A DNA stretch of 64,000 nucleotides from Ilyonectria destructans (lineage: Eukaryota; Ascomycota; Sordariomycetes; Hypocreales; Nectriaceae). Location: positions 1,426,001 through 1,490,000 of the forward strand of contig JAHEWK010000015.1 in assembly GCA_020740775.1 (NCBI GenBank), in the 5' to 3' direction. Made by a program: the position numbers and the translations under genes. Shown piece after piece: positions 1-10,780 of this stretch; the stretch's first letter is position 1; every line of letters begins with the position of its first letter. The notes below the pieces were generated by a model, which had not been told where the DNA came from, did not search any database, and saw nothing but the letters and a program-made list of their open reading frames with translations.

Positions 1-667
1 CTTCCTCTTATCTTTCCCCCAGCTTATACAGCAGCTGCTTCAAAGCACACCGCGCTATAGTTACAACACTTCCATCATCAACCAAGGATCCTTACCTAAA
101 TTAGTTAAAGCATATAGTGTCAATGTAGACATCTCACACCACTTTATTAGAGAAGAAGTTGAGGCCCAGAGCCGCTTGATTGAGCATGCGCGATCATCTT
201 CGTTGTTGAGTTGAGCCGCTGAAATATGGTGGCAGGGCGTCCGCAGAGTTTATGGAGAAGTAGGGAGTACAGACAGAGAGATGATGATGACTCCATGCCC
301 CGTTGATTCTAGATTGTCCATGCACGTCCAAAGTCGATAGAGATCAAGGTGAATACTAGTTAAGGTGTCGAGTTAGACACTGTGTCTCAGAAACAACGGG
401 GGGCAAAGTTCCCGTACCAAGCCAAAAGGATGTACCAACATATAACTAGCAGGCTCGCTCCTCCATCACCTCGCCTCTGCTTGGTCTGATTGTCTCACAT
501 CCACGAACCAGTATCATCTATATTATCTGGCAGGTTGTGCGGTAGACATCATTTGAATCTTGAGGTTAGACCCCACCAGAGTCCTTAGACCTTCCTGGAC
601 AGGACCTAAGAGATTTGCGGTCCAACATCCGGTCAGCTTCTCCCTTCCGTTAGAGATGATACGACTA
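1..667. other. Non-coding left edge
   Basis: This stretch lies downstream of the transcription factor gene, which ends at 668. I see no open frame with protein-like composition, no repeat and no RNA gene. It probably holds the 3' UTR of that gene and spacer. Confidence 0.5.
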
Positions 668-2845
668 TCAAGACCAGTTTTCTTGATTCCTTAGGCCCAT
701 CAGACCCGTTTCGCCCATCAGAATGTCCCCAAAATGTACAGGGCAGTCATCGGAGTCCAGAACCAAGAAGGCTTCCTCGTCCAACGAATCAGAAATGACT
801 GTCCCTGGTGAAACGGGTAAGACGAGGTTTGCCATGGCTGCGAAATCCGGTATTATGCCTTCAACTCCAAAATTCCAGTATCCTCGAGTTTCAGAACTAG
901 CAGATCTTGACGGATCGCTTTGGCCCGGGTTGCGAATGATTTCGGTATCCGTTGCACGCGCAGGGAAAAGGTCAAGTTGCATGGAGGGGAGTCTTACTCT
1001 CAGATCATCTGCTCCATCCGGAACGGAGCGTTGCGGTATGCTGTTGTCGTGCATGAGGCCGAATAAGCCCCTAATGAGTAAGCTGTGTTTCTCCATCTTG
1101 CGCCTAAATCTCTTCTCGATATGCAAATCGCACGCGGCTCGGAGATCATCAACGACAGCGAGATTCCTCTTGGACCCAACATCGTAGCGGCTGAAGAAAG
1201 CAAGTAACTTCCGTGCTCTTGCAAGGCTCTTTCCGACAGGGAATATGAAGTCAAAATCACCAAACTGCGCCAGACCCAGAACCAAAGACGCAACGAACAA
1301 ACAGTTAACTACAAACGGAAGGCGTTTTGGAATGTTTTCACTCGACCTCAGTCCGCTCAATAGGTCCACGGTGCGTATGGCTGCATCAACGCAGGCATAG
1401 CTTACAATGCGGCTTAAAGAGGTGTCAGCGATCCCATTCTCAGCGGGACTATCGTTTACCATAGTTTTGGAAACAACGCTCTCTACCAGGAAAGGCCGTG
1501 CTAGAAGCATAATTGTCCAGTAGTAAGCCTCTTTAAGATGATATAGGCCGATGTTTGGCGCTCTCTTGCCTTCATCTGTGTCGATGAACTCGGTTGATTT
1601 GATGTCATCAGCTGCTAATCCTGTGGTGAACCTCTTGGTCCATTGCCTGTGATGTTCACTAATCCGTTCCAGAGCGTCTTTTGATACTGTACGTCTTAAG
1701 TAAACACCATTAAGGATGCTCTCGAAGATGGCGCAGAGGTCGTTGGAGGCTGAGTAGTTTGCCTCGGCAGCTGTGTCCCGCGTTTCGCAGGTTGAGGGAG
1801 GGTGGCCTAGAGACGCGCTCATGAAGAGATCAAGCACGCGGAGGACTTTCCAGAGACGTTCTCGCGCGGTGTACTCGCAAATTGCGTATTGAGCATTGAC
1901 ATCGGTCCGGTGAATACCCAAAGTATAACCAGCACGCACGGCTATGCCTGAATACATGAAGGCGGCGTCTCTTCGCGACGCTCCCAGTTGATACATAGTG
2001 ATGAGTGCGTGGGCCTGGATAGTGGGAACACTAGGTTTCTCCATGTTTTGGGAGAGGGTTAAGGATCGACCGTAATTGAAGTATTTCTCTGCGATATCGT
2101 CTCGGTTTTCGGGGCATGTCTGGCTACCGATGGCGAAGATGAGGAAAAGAATGGGAGTCATAGCTTGCTGCTTCTCTTGGTCCATCTGATTCTGTAACCA
2201 CTCCGAAAGCGCATTGTGTAGTTCCTCTGCATCGAGTAGTATCAGAACGCAATTTGTCGCACGCAGATACCATTGAACAAGATATCGGGCATCGGCAGGA
2301 TCGGGTCTTCGGGGCGGCTGCTCGGACATTGCTTGAACCCAAGCCGATTGCACCTGAGTCGGCGTCTCCTCGATGAGAGTTTCAGGCGCATCTTCGGCAA
2401 ACACAGATGCCCCTAGGGACGTGTGGGCCAAGTGGCGTACAACATGGAAGAACGAAAGGTTTGCCGAGTCCCTGATAGGCATGGCAGCAGGGTCGCCATT
2501 GAGTAAGGGTGCTGGACGCGAGGCAGAGACGTTTCTAGAATCCTCGGACTCGTGCGGCGACGACGTGTCGGTGTGGTTATCCCTCAGTCGCGGATCAAAG
2601 GACGTAGGATCTAACGCGCAATCAATATTGAGGTCGTCACGGCCCACGGATCGACAGTCCAGACTCGAAACTGGTGGGTTTGGAGTCCGGGGTGAGCGTG
2701 CAAAGCTGCATTGGTCGACAACTTGACGCGTACTGCAGCGTCCACAGGGAAACTGGCCGTCGCAGCGTTCCTTGCGGCGTTTGCAGTTGCCACACGCCCG
2801 GGCACAGCGACGACGCTCCCGGGACTTGACCTTTGTGGCAGGCAT
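668..2845 (-). CDS. Zn2Cys6 fungal-type transcription factor
   Basis: Single-exon gene of 725 residues. The N-terminus carries a complete binuclear zinc cluster with cysteines at residues 18, 21, 28, 34, 37 and 46 (spacing C-x2-C-x6-C-x5-C-x2-C-x8-C), preceded by a basic stretch. A fungal-specific transcription factor middle-homology region follows at about residues 190-420, with the usual core around GIAVRAGYTLGIHRTD and ERLWKVLRVLDLFMSASLG. The C-terminal 150 residues are acidic and Ser/Pro-rich, as in activation regions. I chose the ATG at 2845 because it sits just before the basic zinc-cluster leader; the frame stays open for 51 codons upstream (to 2998) without family character. Targets are unknown. 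No biosynthetic backbone gene lies next to it, so it is not clearly a cluster regulator. Confidence 0.93.
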   Translation of the reverse strand: MPATKVKSRERRRCARACGNCKRRKERCDGQFPCGRCSTRQVVDQCSFARSPRTPNPPVSSLDCRSVGRDDLNIDCALDPTSFDPRLRDNHTDTSSPHESEDSRNVSASRPAPLLNGDPAAMPIRDSANLSFFHVVRHLAHTSLGASVFAEDAPETLIEETPTQVQSAWVQAMSEQPPRRPDPADARYLVQWYLRATNCVLILLDAEELHNALSEWLQNQMDQEKQQAMTPILFLIFAIGSQTCPENRDDIAEKYFNYGRSLTLSQNMEKPSVPTIQAHALITMYQLGASRRDAAFMYSGIAVRAGYTLGIHRTDVNAQYAICEYTARERLWKVLRVLDLFMSASLGHPPSTCETRDTAAEANYSASNDLCAIFESILNGVYLRRTVSKDALERISEHHRQWTKRFTTGLAADDIKSTEFIDTDEGKRAPNIGLYHLKEAYYWTIMLLARPFLVESVVSKTMVNDSPAENGIADTSLSRIVSYACVDAAIRTVDLLSGLRSSENIPKRLPFVVNCLFVASLVLGLAQFGDFDFIFPVGKSLARARKLLAFFSRYDVGSKRNLAVVDDLRAACDLHIEKRFRRKMEKHSLLIRGLFGLMHDNSIPQRSVPDGADDLRVRLPSMQLDLFPARATDTEIIRNPGQSDPSRSASSETRGYWNFGVEGIIPDFAAMANLVLPVSPGTVISDSLDEEAFLVLDSDDCPVHFGDILMGETGLMGLRNQENWS

Positions 2846-4301
2846 GATATGGTAAATTGGTTTTATCAGGCGGAAGATTTTGGAAGAAGTCGAAACCTGA
2901 TCAGAGGCGAGACCGGACAAGCGGATGAGTGGAACATGTGCAAATCCGGGGGTGGAGACAGATGCGGGGTGACGAGCAAGGGAACTAGATGGGTTCAATT
3001 GATATTGGGTACATTAGTAATGATTATGAGACTCTTTCTTAATGGTCTACCGGTCAATCATAGCCGACGAAGTTGGGGCGAGAAAGCCACGCTGCCTTAG
3101 CGCGATGCTAACCATCGGAAGAGTGCCTCCAAAGTGAGTGGGGTAACTTAGCCGATGGCTAAGATGAAAGAGGACATGTATCTACTTCTCGGGTAGATAT
3201 TTAGTCAATGTAACTTGTCTCGCCTGGTTCACGTAACGTGCCTCGTCAGATAAGAACCACATCTTTCAACTATTAATCCATTCACACACAAATGTCTTGT
3301 TTCTCTCAGTTTCCAAGTCCCAAGACTTCCTTCAATACCTGCATCAGCTTTTTGGAACAAGTCTCTTCGCTTTCGAGAACCCGTGGAGCCCTCCAGGCGA
3401 TGAAACGATCAGGGCGGACCCGAGGAGTGTTCGCGGTTCCCGGTGTAGCCCCGATCGTGATGCCTTTCAGCCCTACTAGTTGTCAGCTACATCTTCATCT
3501 TTTTTTTATTTACAAACCGTAGGATGCAAGAAAACAGGCCAGAGACGCCCCTGCTGGTCCGCAGCCTGCAATGAGGAATTCAGTTTCGACAATGTTTCTA
3601 TCCATTTCAACAATGGAATTAATTGCTGGCTACCGTTCTTGATTAATGGGCCATGAAACCGCGTCTTTCCTGTAATCTGGTCGAGAACCAAGGCAATCAA
3701 GCTGGATTCAATGCGTAAGGTCTGGGGCGAGGGCAGAACGGGAGGTGAGGAGTGTCAGCTTGCCTTCGCAGAGGAAACAGTGGCTTTTAAAGTTGCGCCA
3801 GGGTCTACGCTGCCCATGTTGTAAGAGTCAATAGTTCCCGAACTCCCTTCCTTATACATTACTGCTCAAGCTGTGTCGTAATGCGGGCCTAGCTGCACCG
3901 GGTTCGTCCAATACGTTTGAACCGGCTTAGGATATCCTGTCCTATATCTGGTGAAAGTCGAAGAGGATCCGAAAATGAATGAGTTGCTCCCGAAGGACTG
4001 CACAGCCCCAAGGTCAAGAAGCTACCATGTACACACGCTAGAATTTAGAATCACCCATTGAGCAGATCTCCCTCTCAATATTAACACTACAAGAGCGGTA
4101 ATAGTGCAACCTGGAAAAACTTCATATTTAAGGTATAGACAGCAGGTGTAAAACTTTTCCTTAATTAAGCAGATTTAAAAAGAGATTACAAATGTCTATA
4201 GATTTGAATAGATCACTCCACTGGGTGCGCAGAGAAGCGTCAAACCATCCACAGAAATGTTAATTTCGGAATTGACCCAGTTATTACAATTTCCTGCATC
4301 C
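2846..4301. other. Intergenic region, promoter of the zinc-cluster gene
   Basis: No gene is supported. A short frame at 3292-3522 lacks any family feature. The part near 2846-3200 should hold the promoter of the transcription factor and contains a 17-bp interrupted palindrome. The rest is probably the 3' flank of the membrane-protein gene. Confidence 0.45.
3147..3163. promoter_or_regulatory. Interrupted palindrome upstream of the zinc-cluster gene
   Basis: CTTAGCC, three bases, then GGCTAAG: a perfect 7+3+7 inverted repeat about 300 bp upstream of the transcription factor ATG. A related sequence (GCTAACCATCGG) in the opposite orientation lies about 40 bp closer to the gene, near 3105. Zinc-cluster dimers often bind inverted CGG/CCG half sites and the motif contains CCG, so autoregulation is possible, but this is inference. 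Confidence 0.25.
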
Positions 4302-4979
4302 TTATGCGTCACCCTTTTGTTGCATGTTGCTCACAGCAGACATCTTCCGTCTCTTTGAAGCATCCCAAAGCGCCACACTCGTCTCGAGAAGGTGGATAAT
4401 AAAGAAGGGAATGAGGTTGTACTGCCAGCCACGCATAATGTGCAGGTGGCTCTTGATGTCGCTCCTTTCGCTGGAATCAACCAGGTCGAGTTTGAGAAGG
4501 GCGGAAAACCAGTTTTGCGGCGTCCAGGAATCAATGTCGTACTTTTGGCCGTTGAGGCTTGCCGCGACGCTGGGGTCGATCGTTTGACCCTTGTGGTTGT
4601 TTGTGACGACGAAGGTGTAGATGAGGGCCGATAGGACGAGCAGAAGGCTGAGGACATTGGTGACCAGCCAGGCGTGGTAGAAGGCGATGGTGATTTTGTG
4701 AGGGTTTGGTCTTGAGGAGAGCCAGAGAATGAGGAAGCCGCCAATCCCGATGAGGATGAAAGCCGTCCCCGCCGCACCATTGCTGGTGTGCCCTTGATCC
4801 ACGATGAAGTTTTTGGGTTCACCTTTCAAATCGTGCGTCGAGCCGTCGAATGCGAATTTAAAGGTGCCGCTGGCAGTCGAATGCAGCCATCCTACCATTG
4901 CCGAAATGAAGGACAGTTCGATGATAGCCACGACCATCAACAGCGCCAGCGAGGCGTAGAGCGCGATGCGAGAATTCAT
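4302..4979 (-). CDS. Four-helix integral membrane protein, function unknown
   Basis: Single-exon gene of 225 residues that I do not recognise beyond its topology. Four hydrophobic segments are visible: about residues 5-32 (LYASLALLMVVAIIELSFIS), 68-88 (GTAFILIGIGGFLILWL), 100-127 (AWLVTNVLSLLLVLSALIYTFVV) and 188-205 (YNLIPFFIIHLLETSVALW). A soluble loop of about 45 residues with a Trp-containing LDSWTPQNW-like stretch lies between helices 3 and 4, and the C-terminus is basic (DASKRRKM). The layout resembles uncharacterised fungal four-TM proteins. The start at 4979 is the only ATG ahead of the first helix. Its upstream region carries a cluster of GTCAGC hexamers, described separately. Confidence 0.8.
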   Translation of the reverse strand: MNSRIALYASLALLMVVAIIELSFISAMVGWLHSTASGTFKFAFDGSTHDLKGEPKNFIVDQGHTSNGAAGTAFILIGIGGFLILWLSSRPNPHKITIAFYHAWLVTNVLSLLLVLSALIYTFVVTNNHKGQTIDPSVAASLNGQKYDIDSWTPQNWFSALLKLDLVDSSERSDIKSHLHIMRGWQYNLIPFFIIHLLETSVALWDASKRRKMSAVSNMQQKGDA

Positions 4980-5766
4980 TTTGACGTCGAAAAGAAAGAT
5001 GAAAAGGCAAGGTTCAGTGCCAGGAGCGGGCTGGCCTGGGAGATTTGTTTTTAAAGCTGAGTTGACGGTCAGCGTAGTATAAAATCCACTTCAGCATTAG
5101 TGCTGACCGCCAGTGACGAGAATCAACACTCATTTCCACTCGTACGGAGCGCATCGTCAGCATGAGCTGACATCATCCAATAGTAAGTGGCAAGATTAGT
5201 CCACGTCATGGTGCTTACAAGCTACACACAGCCACTGATGCAATTTATACATTGCACCGCCATAACTGCCGTTGGATCAGCGGTGAACTAACCCCATATA
5301 AGGCGCTATTTGGGGGCCGCTGACCTCAATGATTGCCAACTCAAAGTCGCCCCAGGCTTGCTCCAAAGCACAACAGACTCCACACGCGCTGAGCTGTCAA
5401 TACCATCCCCTATCCCGCTTCGCTATACCGTCGATATTCTTCCTGGAAGCTAAATGACCCCGGTACGGTGAGTGTTAATGTTTAACCAGGTGCATATTTT
5501 GACGGTCCCGGCAAGCGCATTCAAATCGGATTCCATACCCATGGCAAGATCTCTCGTCCGATGAAAATGAAAAGGACACTCATTTATAAATGTCCCTGGT
5601 CCATTTGACCTGGCTGTTAAAGTTATGTGGTACTCAGCCTCGAACTAACGAGGTCAAAAAGGTACGCGACTTGGATTAGGGACAAGACTGAGTACATTCA
5701 GGCCCAAGCCAATAAGTAGGTATATGAGTATATGGATCGGCGAGCAGACAACCGCTGCGACTGGAT
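4980..5766. other. Promoter region of the four-helix membrane protein gene
   Basis: No gene is supported. The region lies between the membrane-protein ATG and the 3' end of the LaeA-like methyltransferase. It contains five GTCAGC/GCTGAC hexamers and a TATAAAA on the plus strand near 5079. Confidence 0.4.
5068..5324. promoter_or_regulatory. Cluster of GTCAGC/GCTGAC hexamers
   Basis: Perfect copies of the hexamer occur at 5068-5073, 5102-5107, 5156-5161, 5166-5171 and 5319-5324. The pair at 5156-5171 forms an exact inverted repeat with a 4-bp spacer (GTCAGC-ATGA-GCTGAC). A looser one is at 5091-5106 (TCAGCA, 4 bp, TGCTGA). The copies sit 90-345 bp upstream of the membrane-protein ATG at 4979. 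The hexamer resembles half of a bZIP/Maf-type site, so a dimeric regulator is plausible but unproven. Confidence 0.35.
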
Positions 5767-7732
5767 TTATGCGTCCTCTGGCTTCTGTGCATACACCACG
5801 TAGCTGGAGAAAACATCAGTACACACCTCGAGACGAATGAAAGCTACCATCGCTCGCGAGCCATGGATGGAGGAATATTTCTGGGGCTCACTCACTAGGG
5901 CCAATACCCGTGCATCCTCGGGTTCTTCACCTCCCTCCTCAGGAACGCCAAGAACACGACGACCTCCTCGTCTGACCAGCCAAGGCCTTTCTGGAACATC
6001 CTTGTGACCATGGCCTCTAACCCGCTGAGGAGGTTCTCCATCTCCCAGGCTCCCAGAAGCTTCATGCGTGGGTCTTTGGGCCACGGGTTGAAGGGTAGCT
6101 TGAAGACCTTTTGGGTGACGTTCTGGTAGCCTCGTTCCTCAAACCAGCCCTTCCATTTCATGGGGTCAGTGAGGCTGGCGCCGTACTGCGAAGACGCCGT
6201 CTCCATCATGCCGGAGAACTTGCGTAAGTAGCTGTCCTCGGCGATTGAGTCGTCGTCGCAGCCGAGGAGGCCGACTATGGCCTGGAACTCAACCCAGCCC
6301 CCAGGCTTCAGATGGCTGAGAAGAGGATGATGTCAGCGATATTAATATCGGACGGTACCGTCAGTGCTGGTAAGACCCGCAATGCAGTGCAAGATTTGGA
6401 CAGGGAATTGAACGCACGTATAGGTTTGATCAATGAGGGCCGGCCAATCTCGAATAGCGAGCAATAAGTCCCGCGAGAAGATGAAGTCGAGGCTGTTCTC
6501 CTTCCACGTCCATTCCCTCTCGATGTCGTCGAGTTCAAAGCTACAATTAGGCGGCACCCTACGGGTTGATATTCAGCCGTTATGTCGATCAATGTCAGAG
6601 GATCCATGTTGATCTGTCTTACCACTCGGGTTGTGTGGGGGCCACGTCGGTGCCGACGACCTATTCTCCGGTAAGCCGCCAAAGATGAGTAGAGGAATAC
6701 ACGCATGCAGGCAATGGCAGTCTCTCCTCTTCCCACATATCCTTTCTGCCACCGGTTGCAAGGGCATGGTCGGATGGACTTACCTCAGCGCCGGGGAACT
6801 CCTCGGCCATTTCAATCGCCCAAATTCCTGGGGTTTGATATCGTCAGCGTGGTGTTCCTACCTGGCAAACAGCACAACGAGCACTAAAGATTGGGGAAAA
6901 AGACGGACCGGTGCCGCAACCAAGATCCAAGATCTTTTGAGGGTTGGAGATGGGCGCCAAGTAGCGGTTCTTATCGATAAGCGCACAGTACTTGACGTGG
7001 CACATGTCGATGCGGTCGAGTTCGGCCTCGTCCATGGGCAAGCCGTATTCTAACAAGGTGAAAAGTGTCGTTAGCAGAGTTCCAGGGAAGTTCGCCATCA
7101 GGGCCTTTGCGCTCGCACTATAAATCTCAAGAATGACGCCCAGATAGTTCAAGATGCGGCGGAGTTGAAGGGGTCGGCCACTAGAGCGATCCAAGGTTCA
7201 GTTCTCTCACCTTCTTTGCCATAGACGGCGTAAGTCCTCCCTCCTTCAACCATACCACTCAAAACCGACGATGTCAAAGATGTCAAGGACGACCTATCGC
7301 TCTGATCATCGTGGACCTAATGCGGGAAGAAGGGACACTGGTTAGCGGGCCGATCCATTAGTCGGTGGGGATTTCCACTGCTACACTAGTGGAGCGATGC
7401 AAGCGGTCGATCCCACGTGGTGGCCGTCGTGATGGCACGCAAGGCGTTTCAACTTGCCAGGCACTCATACAACTAAGTAAAGTGGTAGGGCACATCAATT
7501 TGGGAGTGGGTTATAGTCCAACCCGACGTGAGCAAACCCGACAAAATGAAATCACACCAACCTCATCTTCGTCGACACTCGGTTGGTTCTGCAGAATTCC
7601 CGACGTCAGCCCAAATTTCCCGATCCTCGCCAGATGCTAATACGGCACAGCTGCTCCAGGCGGATGGAAGGGACGTACGCCATCGGGTTGAATGAATAGT
7701 TCCTCCTCCTGGCGGGTGTTGGGGGAAGACAT
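5767..7732 (-). CDS. LaeA-like SAM-dependent methyltransferase, copy 1
   Basis: Eight exons read on the minus strand: 7732-7679, 7316-7211, 7049-6909, 6827-6784, 6660-6623, 6558-6418, 6315-5896 and 5803-5767, giving 326 residues in frame. The family layout is complete: a GGRTYAVYGKE entry motif, PMDEAELDRIDM, SAM-binding motif I (ILDLGCGTG, residues 93-101) followed by GIWAIEMAEEFP, motif II (VVGTDVAPTQPEW), then VPPNCSFELDD and HLKPGGWVEFQ, and the C-terminal PYYVVYAQKPEDA. Family members are class I methyltransferases; some, such as LaeA, control secondary metabolism and development from the nucleus, but most paralogues have no known substrate. Motif I has Cys where the other two copies in the window have Thr. 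The last intron splits the Tyr codon after HGYWP, the same place as in copy 2. The gene faces the O-methyltransferase at 8802. Confidence 0.88.
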
Positions 7733-8801
7733 GATCGGCCGACGCAGTGGAAGATGATTCCGCGTGATGCTTCGCGAGCTGTCAACGATTGTGGATGAAG
7801 AAGATGGGACGACCAGGAAAATGCGAAACCGGGGGACGAGGCAAGGTCAGGTCAGGGCTTCGACACACCGGTGTCCGAAAAAGCAAAACAAAGAACTGGG
7901 CTCGTTCTAGAGGAGGGCCGTACGAAATACTCTCCAGCCAACCCCTTCCGCTCGTGTTTCTTGGCGGGGAGATTCTTTCGGTCGGTCTCGGAGAGCCTCG
8001 GACCACTGATTGGACTGTTGGTTGTACGACAGGGACGGTGTGATACGCTGTGATACGTGAGATACGGACGGATGAATAGCTCCGGCGAGCATGTCCACAC
8101 CTACTAACCTAGCTAGGTAGGCTCATGATGGCCCGCTGAGAGCCTGGGAGGGCTACGAGTCCCTTGCCTTATTTGGTTACTTGGCCGGAGCATTTTGGTA
8201 CCCGCTAATTAAAGAGCCGCAGAAAGAGCCTAAATACCTCGTTAACGATGCTCACAGTCCTGCAAAAACCTCCCAAACCATCTCCATCTCCATTACATGT
8301 CAGTATTCCGCCCCATTCTCTCCTCCCACCCATTCCAAGGGAGGCTTCGTAGCTCTCCGTCTCTACTCTAGAGGTCTCTACTGCGTGAAAAGCCAAGGCG
8401 ACGTGGGTCATCTGCAGGTTAGTAGCGTGCATCTCCTACCGCCCTCACCTGATAATCGACGTCCGCCCCCTGTAGCCATCGACTGACTGTCCCGCCTTTT
8501 TAAACAACCCCGCCTGCCTCACCTCTTACTGCATATACTCATTCAGTTACGTGCGTTCCGTCACAGCCCAAAGTCACGCAGAACTGTCCACCGAACATTC
8601 GTGAGGTGTATCTACTGAACGAACCATTACTGGGTTATCTGGATTTCCGGGTCGTCCACTTGTAGTTCGAGCTCACCACTCTTGCCGTCCAATACACTAC
8701 ATATCATTTTGCCACACCCCCCCTTTACTCCCCCTCCTTTACCTTAGTTTCCGTCTCCCCGCGCTTGAGCCCTGGCAACGCCACAAAAACGCTCATCCGC
8801 A
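7733..8801. other. Shared divergent promoter between two methyltransferase genes
   Basis: About 1.07 kb between the ATGs of the LaeA-like gene (minus) and the O-methyltransferase gene (plus). Several overlapping frames on both strands around 7780-8490 have no protein-like features and are rejected. A pyrimidine-rich tract precedes the plus-strand start. Confidence 0.5.
8713..8764 (+). promoter_or_regulatory. Pyrimidine-rich tract upstream of the O-methyltransferase
   Basis: An almost uninterrupted C/T tract ends about 38 bp before the ATG at 8802. CT-rich tracts of this kind mark transcription start regions of many filamentous-fungal genes. No TATA box is evident. Confidence 0.4.
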
Positions 8802-10110
8802 ATGGTTCACCTCAAAGTCACCAAGGCCCTTGAGGAGGCTAAGAAACTTGTCGCCGATCTCGAGGCGTACGAGGACAATCCCATCAGCCACCAGGCCGTC
8901 ATTAAACAAACCGAGCGCGTCCGCACCGCTCTGCAGGAGCCCATCGACTTGGTAACACGCTTGTTCGAATTCCTCAGTCTAGGAGGCGCATTCCACACTA
9001 TCCTAGGTATCCGTGCCTACCATGCCATGCCCGAGGATGGCGGTTCCATCACCGCCGATGAGCTAGCCCGAATCACCAATGTCGACAGCACCGTCATCCA
9101 CCGCATCTACCGAGTTGCTGTTAATCATGGGGTCTTCACCGAGACGGCTCAGGACACGTATGCCCACAATGATCTCTCCCGCACCCTCGATCCGAAAGGT
9201 CTCGGCTCCTTCTTTATGATCACCCTGGAGTTTACCCGCGCCTGGATCCACCTACCAGAATACCTCAAGTCGCACAAACCTGACGATGTTTTTGACCTGG
9301 TCAAGTCTCCCGCCGTGTACTCGGTGGGCAAGGAGCACCTCGGTAAGTCGTACTACGAGTTGCTCGACATCGACCCGGACCCAGAACGCCGCGAGGTTTG
9401 GAACACCAACATGTTCATGGTCGACCAATTAATGCCCGTCGTTGGCATGTTTCCATTTGCGTCCCTCAAGGAGGAGGTGGAGCAGGATCCCGAGCGCCCA
9501 TTCCTCGTTGACATAGGTGCCGGCCGCGGTCAGTCATGCTTCGCTATCCGGAACGATATCAACGGCGCTTTTAGCGGCAAGTTTATCCTGCAAGACCTAC
9601 CCAGTGTCATCAACAGCATGAAACCCGAAGACTATCCGGGCTTCGAGCTCATGAGTTACGACGCCTTTACGCCGCAGCCCGTCCAGAGTACGTATTTTGC
9701 TAAAGCTTGTCCCTGATTACCGTAGAGACAGCAATACCCTCATTCTGCTGTGAAGACCCTAAGCTAAAGCGTTGATTGTGTCTCTTACAGACGCTCACAT
9801 CTATTTTATGCGCCGCTTCCTCCACGACTTTTATAGCCCGGTCTGCATCGAGTTTGTTAAAAACACCGCAGCGGCGATGGGTCCCGACTCGCGCCTCCTT
9901 ATCTGCGATATGTTAGTCCCAGACATGGTCGAAGTCCACGAGAACATGGACCTCTATTGGCTCGATTTTGCCCTCCTATGCATGACCGGTCAGGAGAAGA
10001 AGAAGGCCGATTTTGTTAAAATATTTGATGCCGCCGGCCTGGAACTCGTTAAGATCTACCCCTCCGCTTATGGGCGGACAGCGATGCTCGAGGCTAAGCT
10101 AAAGAAGTAG
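8802..10110 (+). CDS. Plant-type O-methyltransferase (Methyltransf_2 family)
   Basis: Two exons, 8802-9687 and 9791-10110, give 401 residues. The intron has a GTACGT donor and a CTTACAG acceptor, and joining them gives PVQNAHIYFMRRFLHD. An N-terminal winged-helix dimerisation region (about residues 40-130, with SITADELARITNVDSTVIHRIYR) precedes the SAM site VDIGAGRGQ near residue 236. The FLHDF sequence just after the intron holds the His that serves as general base in this family. Such enzymes transfer methyl from SAM to phenolic or carboxylic hydroxyls of small aromatic metabolites in the cytosol. No polyketide or peptide synthase is nearby, so the substrate is unknown. It shares its promoter with the LaeA-like gene. 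Confidence 0.92.
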
Positions 10111-10780
10111 TCAGTCCCAGGTCACTCATGACAAACGGTAGTAGTCTTATACAAAGACCCATAGACAGGCTATGGCCGTAATCAAGCTCCGACCTGTTAT
10201 TGTTCTTTAATCATGCGCTCTATTGCCGAATCTGCGACAACAGCACCCTTGAAGTGGTGCTCCACCTAAGAAATCGCCCTGAACCTGATTGACGTATCCC
10301 AAATCCCAGACACTACCCGTTTTAATTAATGGCGATCGCAAAGCGGTGCAAGGTGACTCGTTAGAGCTGGATCACAGCCCCGTCAACTGACATACGCAAG
10401 CTCACCGCTTCCGAGGCGATGGTGTTGCTGCGCACCTGCACCCTGTTTTTTGGGAGTTTTTTTTGTAGAGCATAATTGCCTCTAAAGAATCGACTAAACT
10501 AGCTTTGGATATAAGTAATAGCCGTTAGTATCGATTTACGAACTATGAATGGTCGTAATTTGTCAAACATGACCATCCTTTTCACGTCCAACGGAGGAGA
10601 AAGTGGGTTAGTGTGCTTGATCACCGAGCAAATTAGCGGGTCATGTCCGAAGACGCGCGTCACCCTGCCCCGTAGATTTGACGATATCAATCTCTCAACC
10701 TCGTAAACAGTGTCGTTATAATACCTCACTCATACTTTTCTAAATCTCGAGTTCCATCAAATCCTGAGAAGCCCGCTTCC
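10111..10780. other. Intergenic region
   Basis: Spacer between two plus-strand genes. No gene, repeat or RNA is supported. A T-rich run near 10450 is the only low-complexity sequence. The right half should contain the promoter of the secreted protein at 10781. Confidence 0.4.

Noticed and set aside
7780..8490. Overlapping short frames on both strands
   Set aside because: They lie in the divergent promoter of two methyltransferase genes and none has protein-like features.
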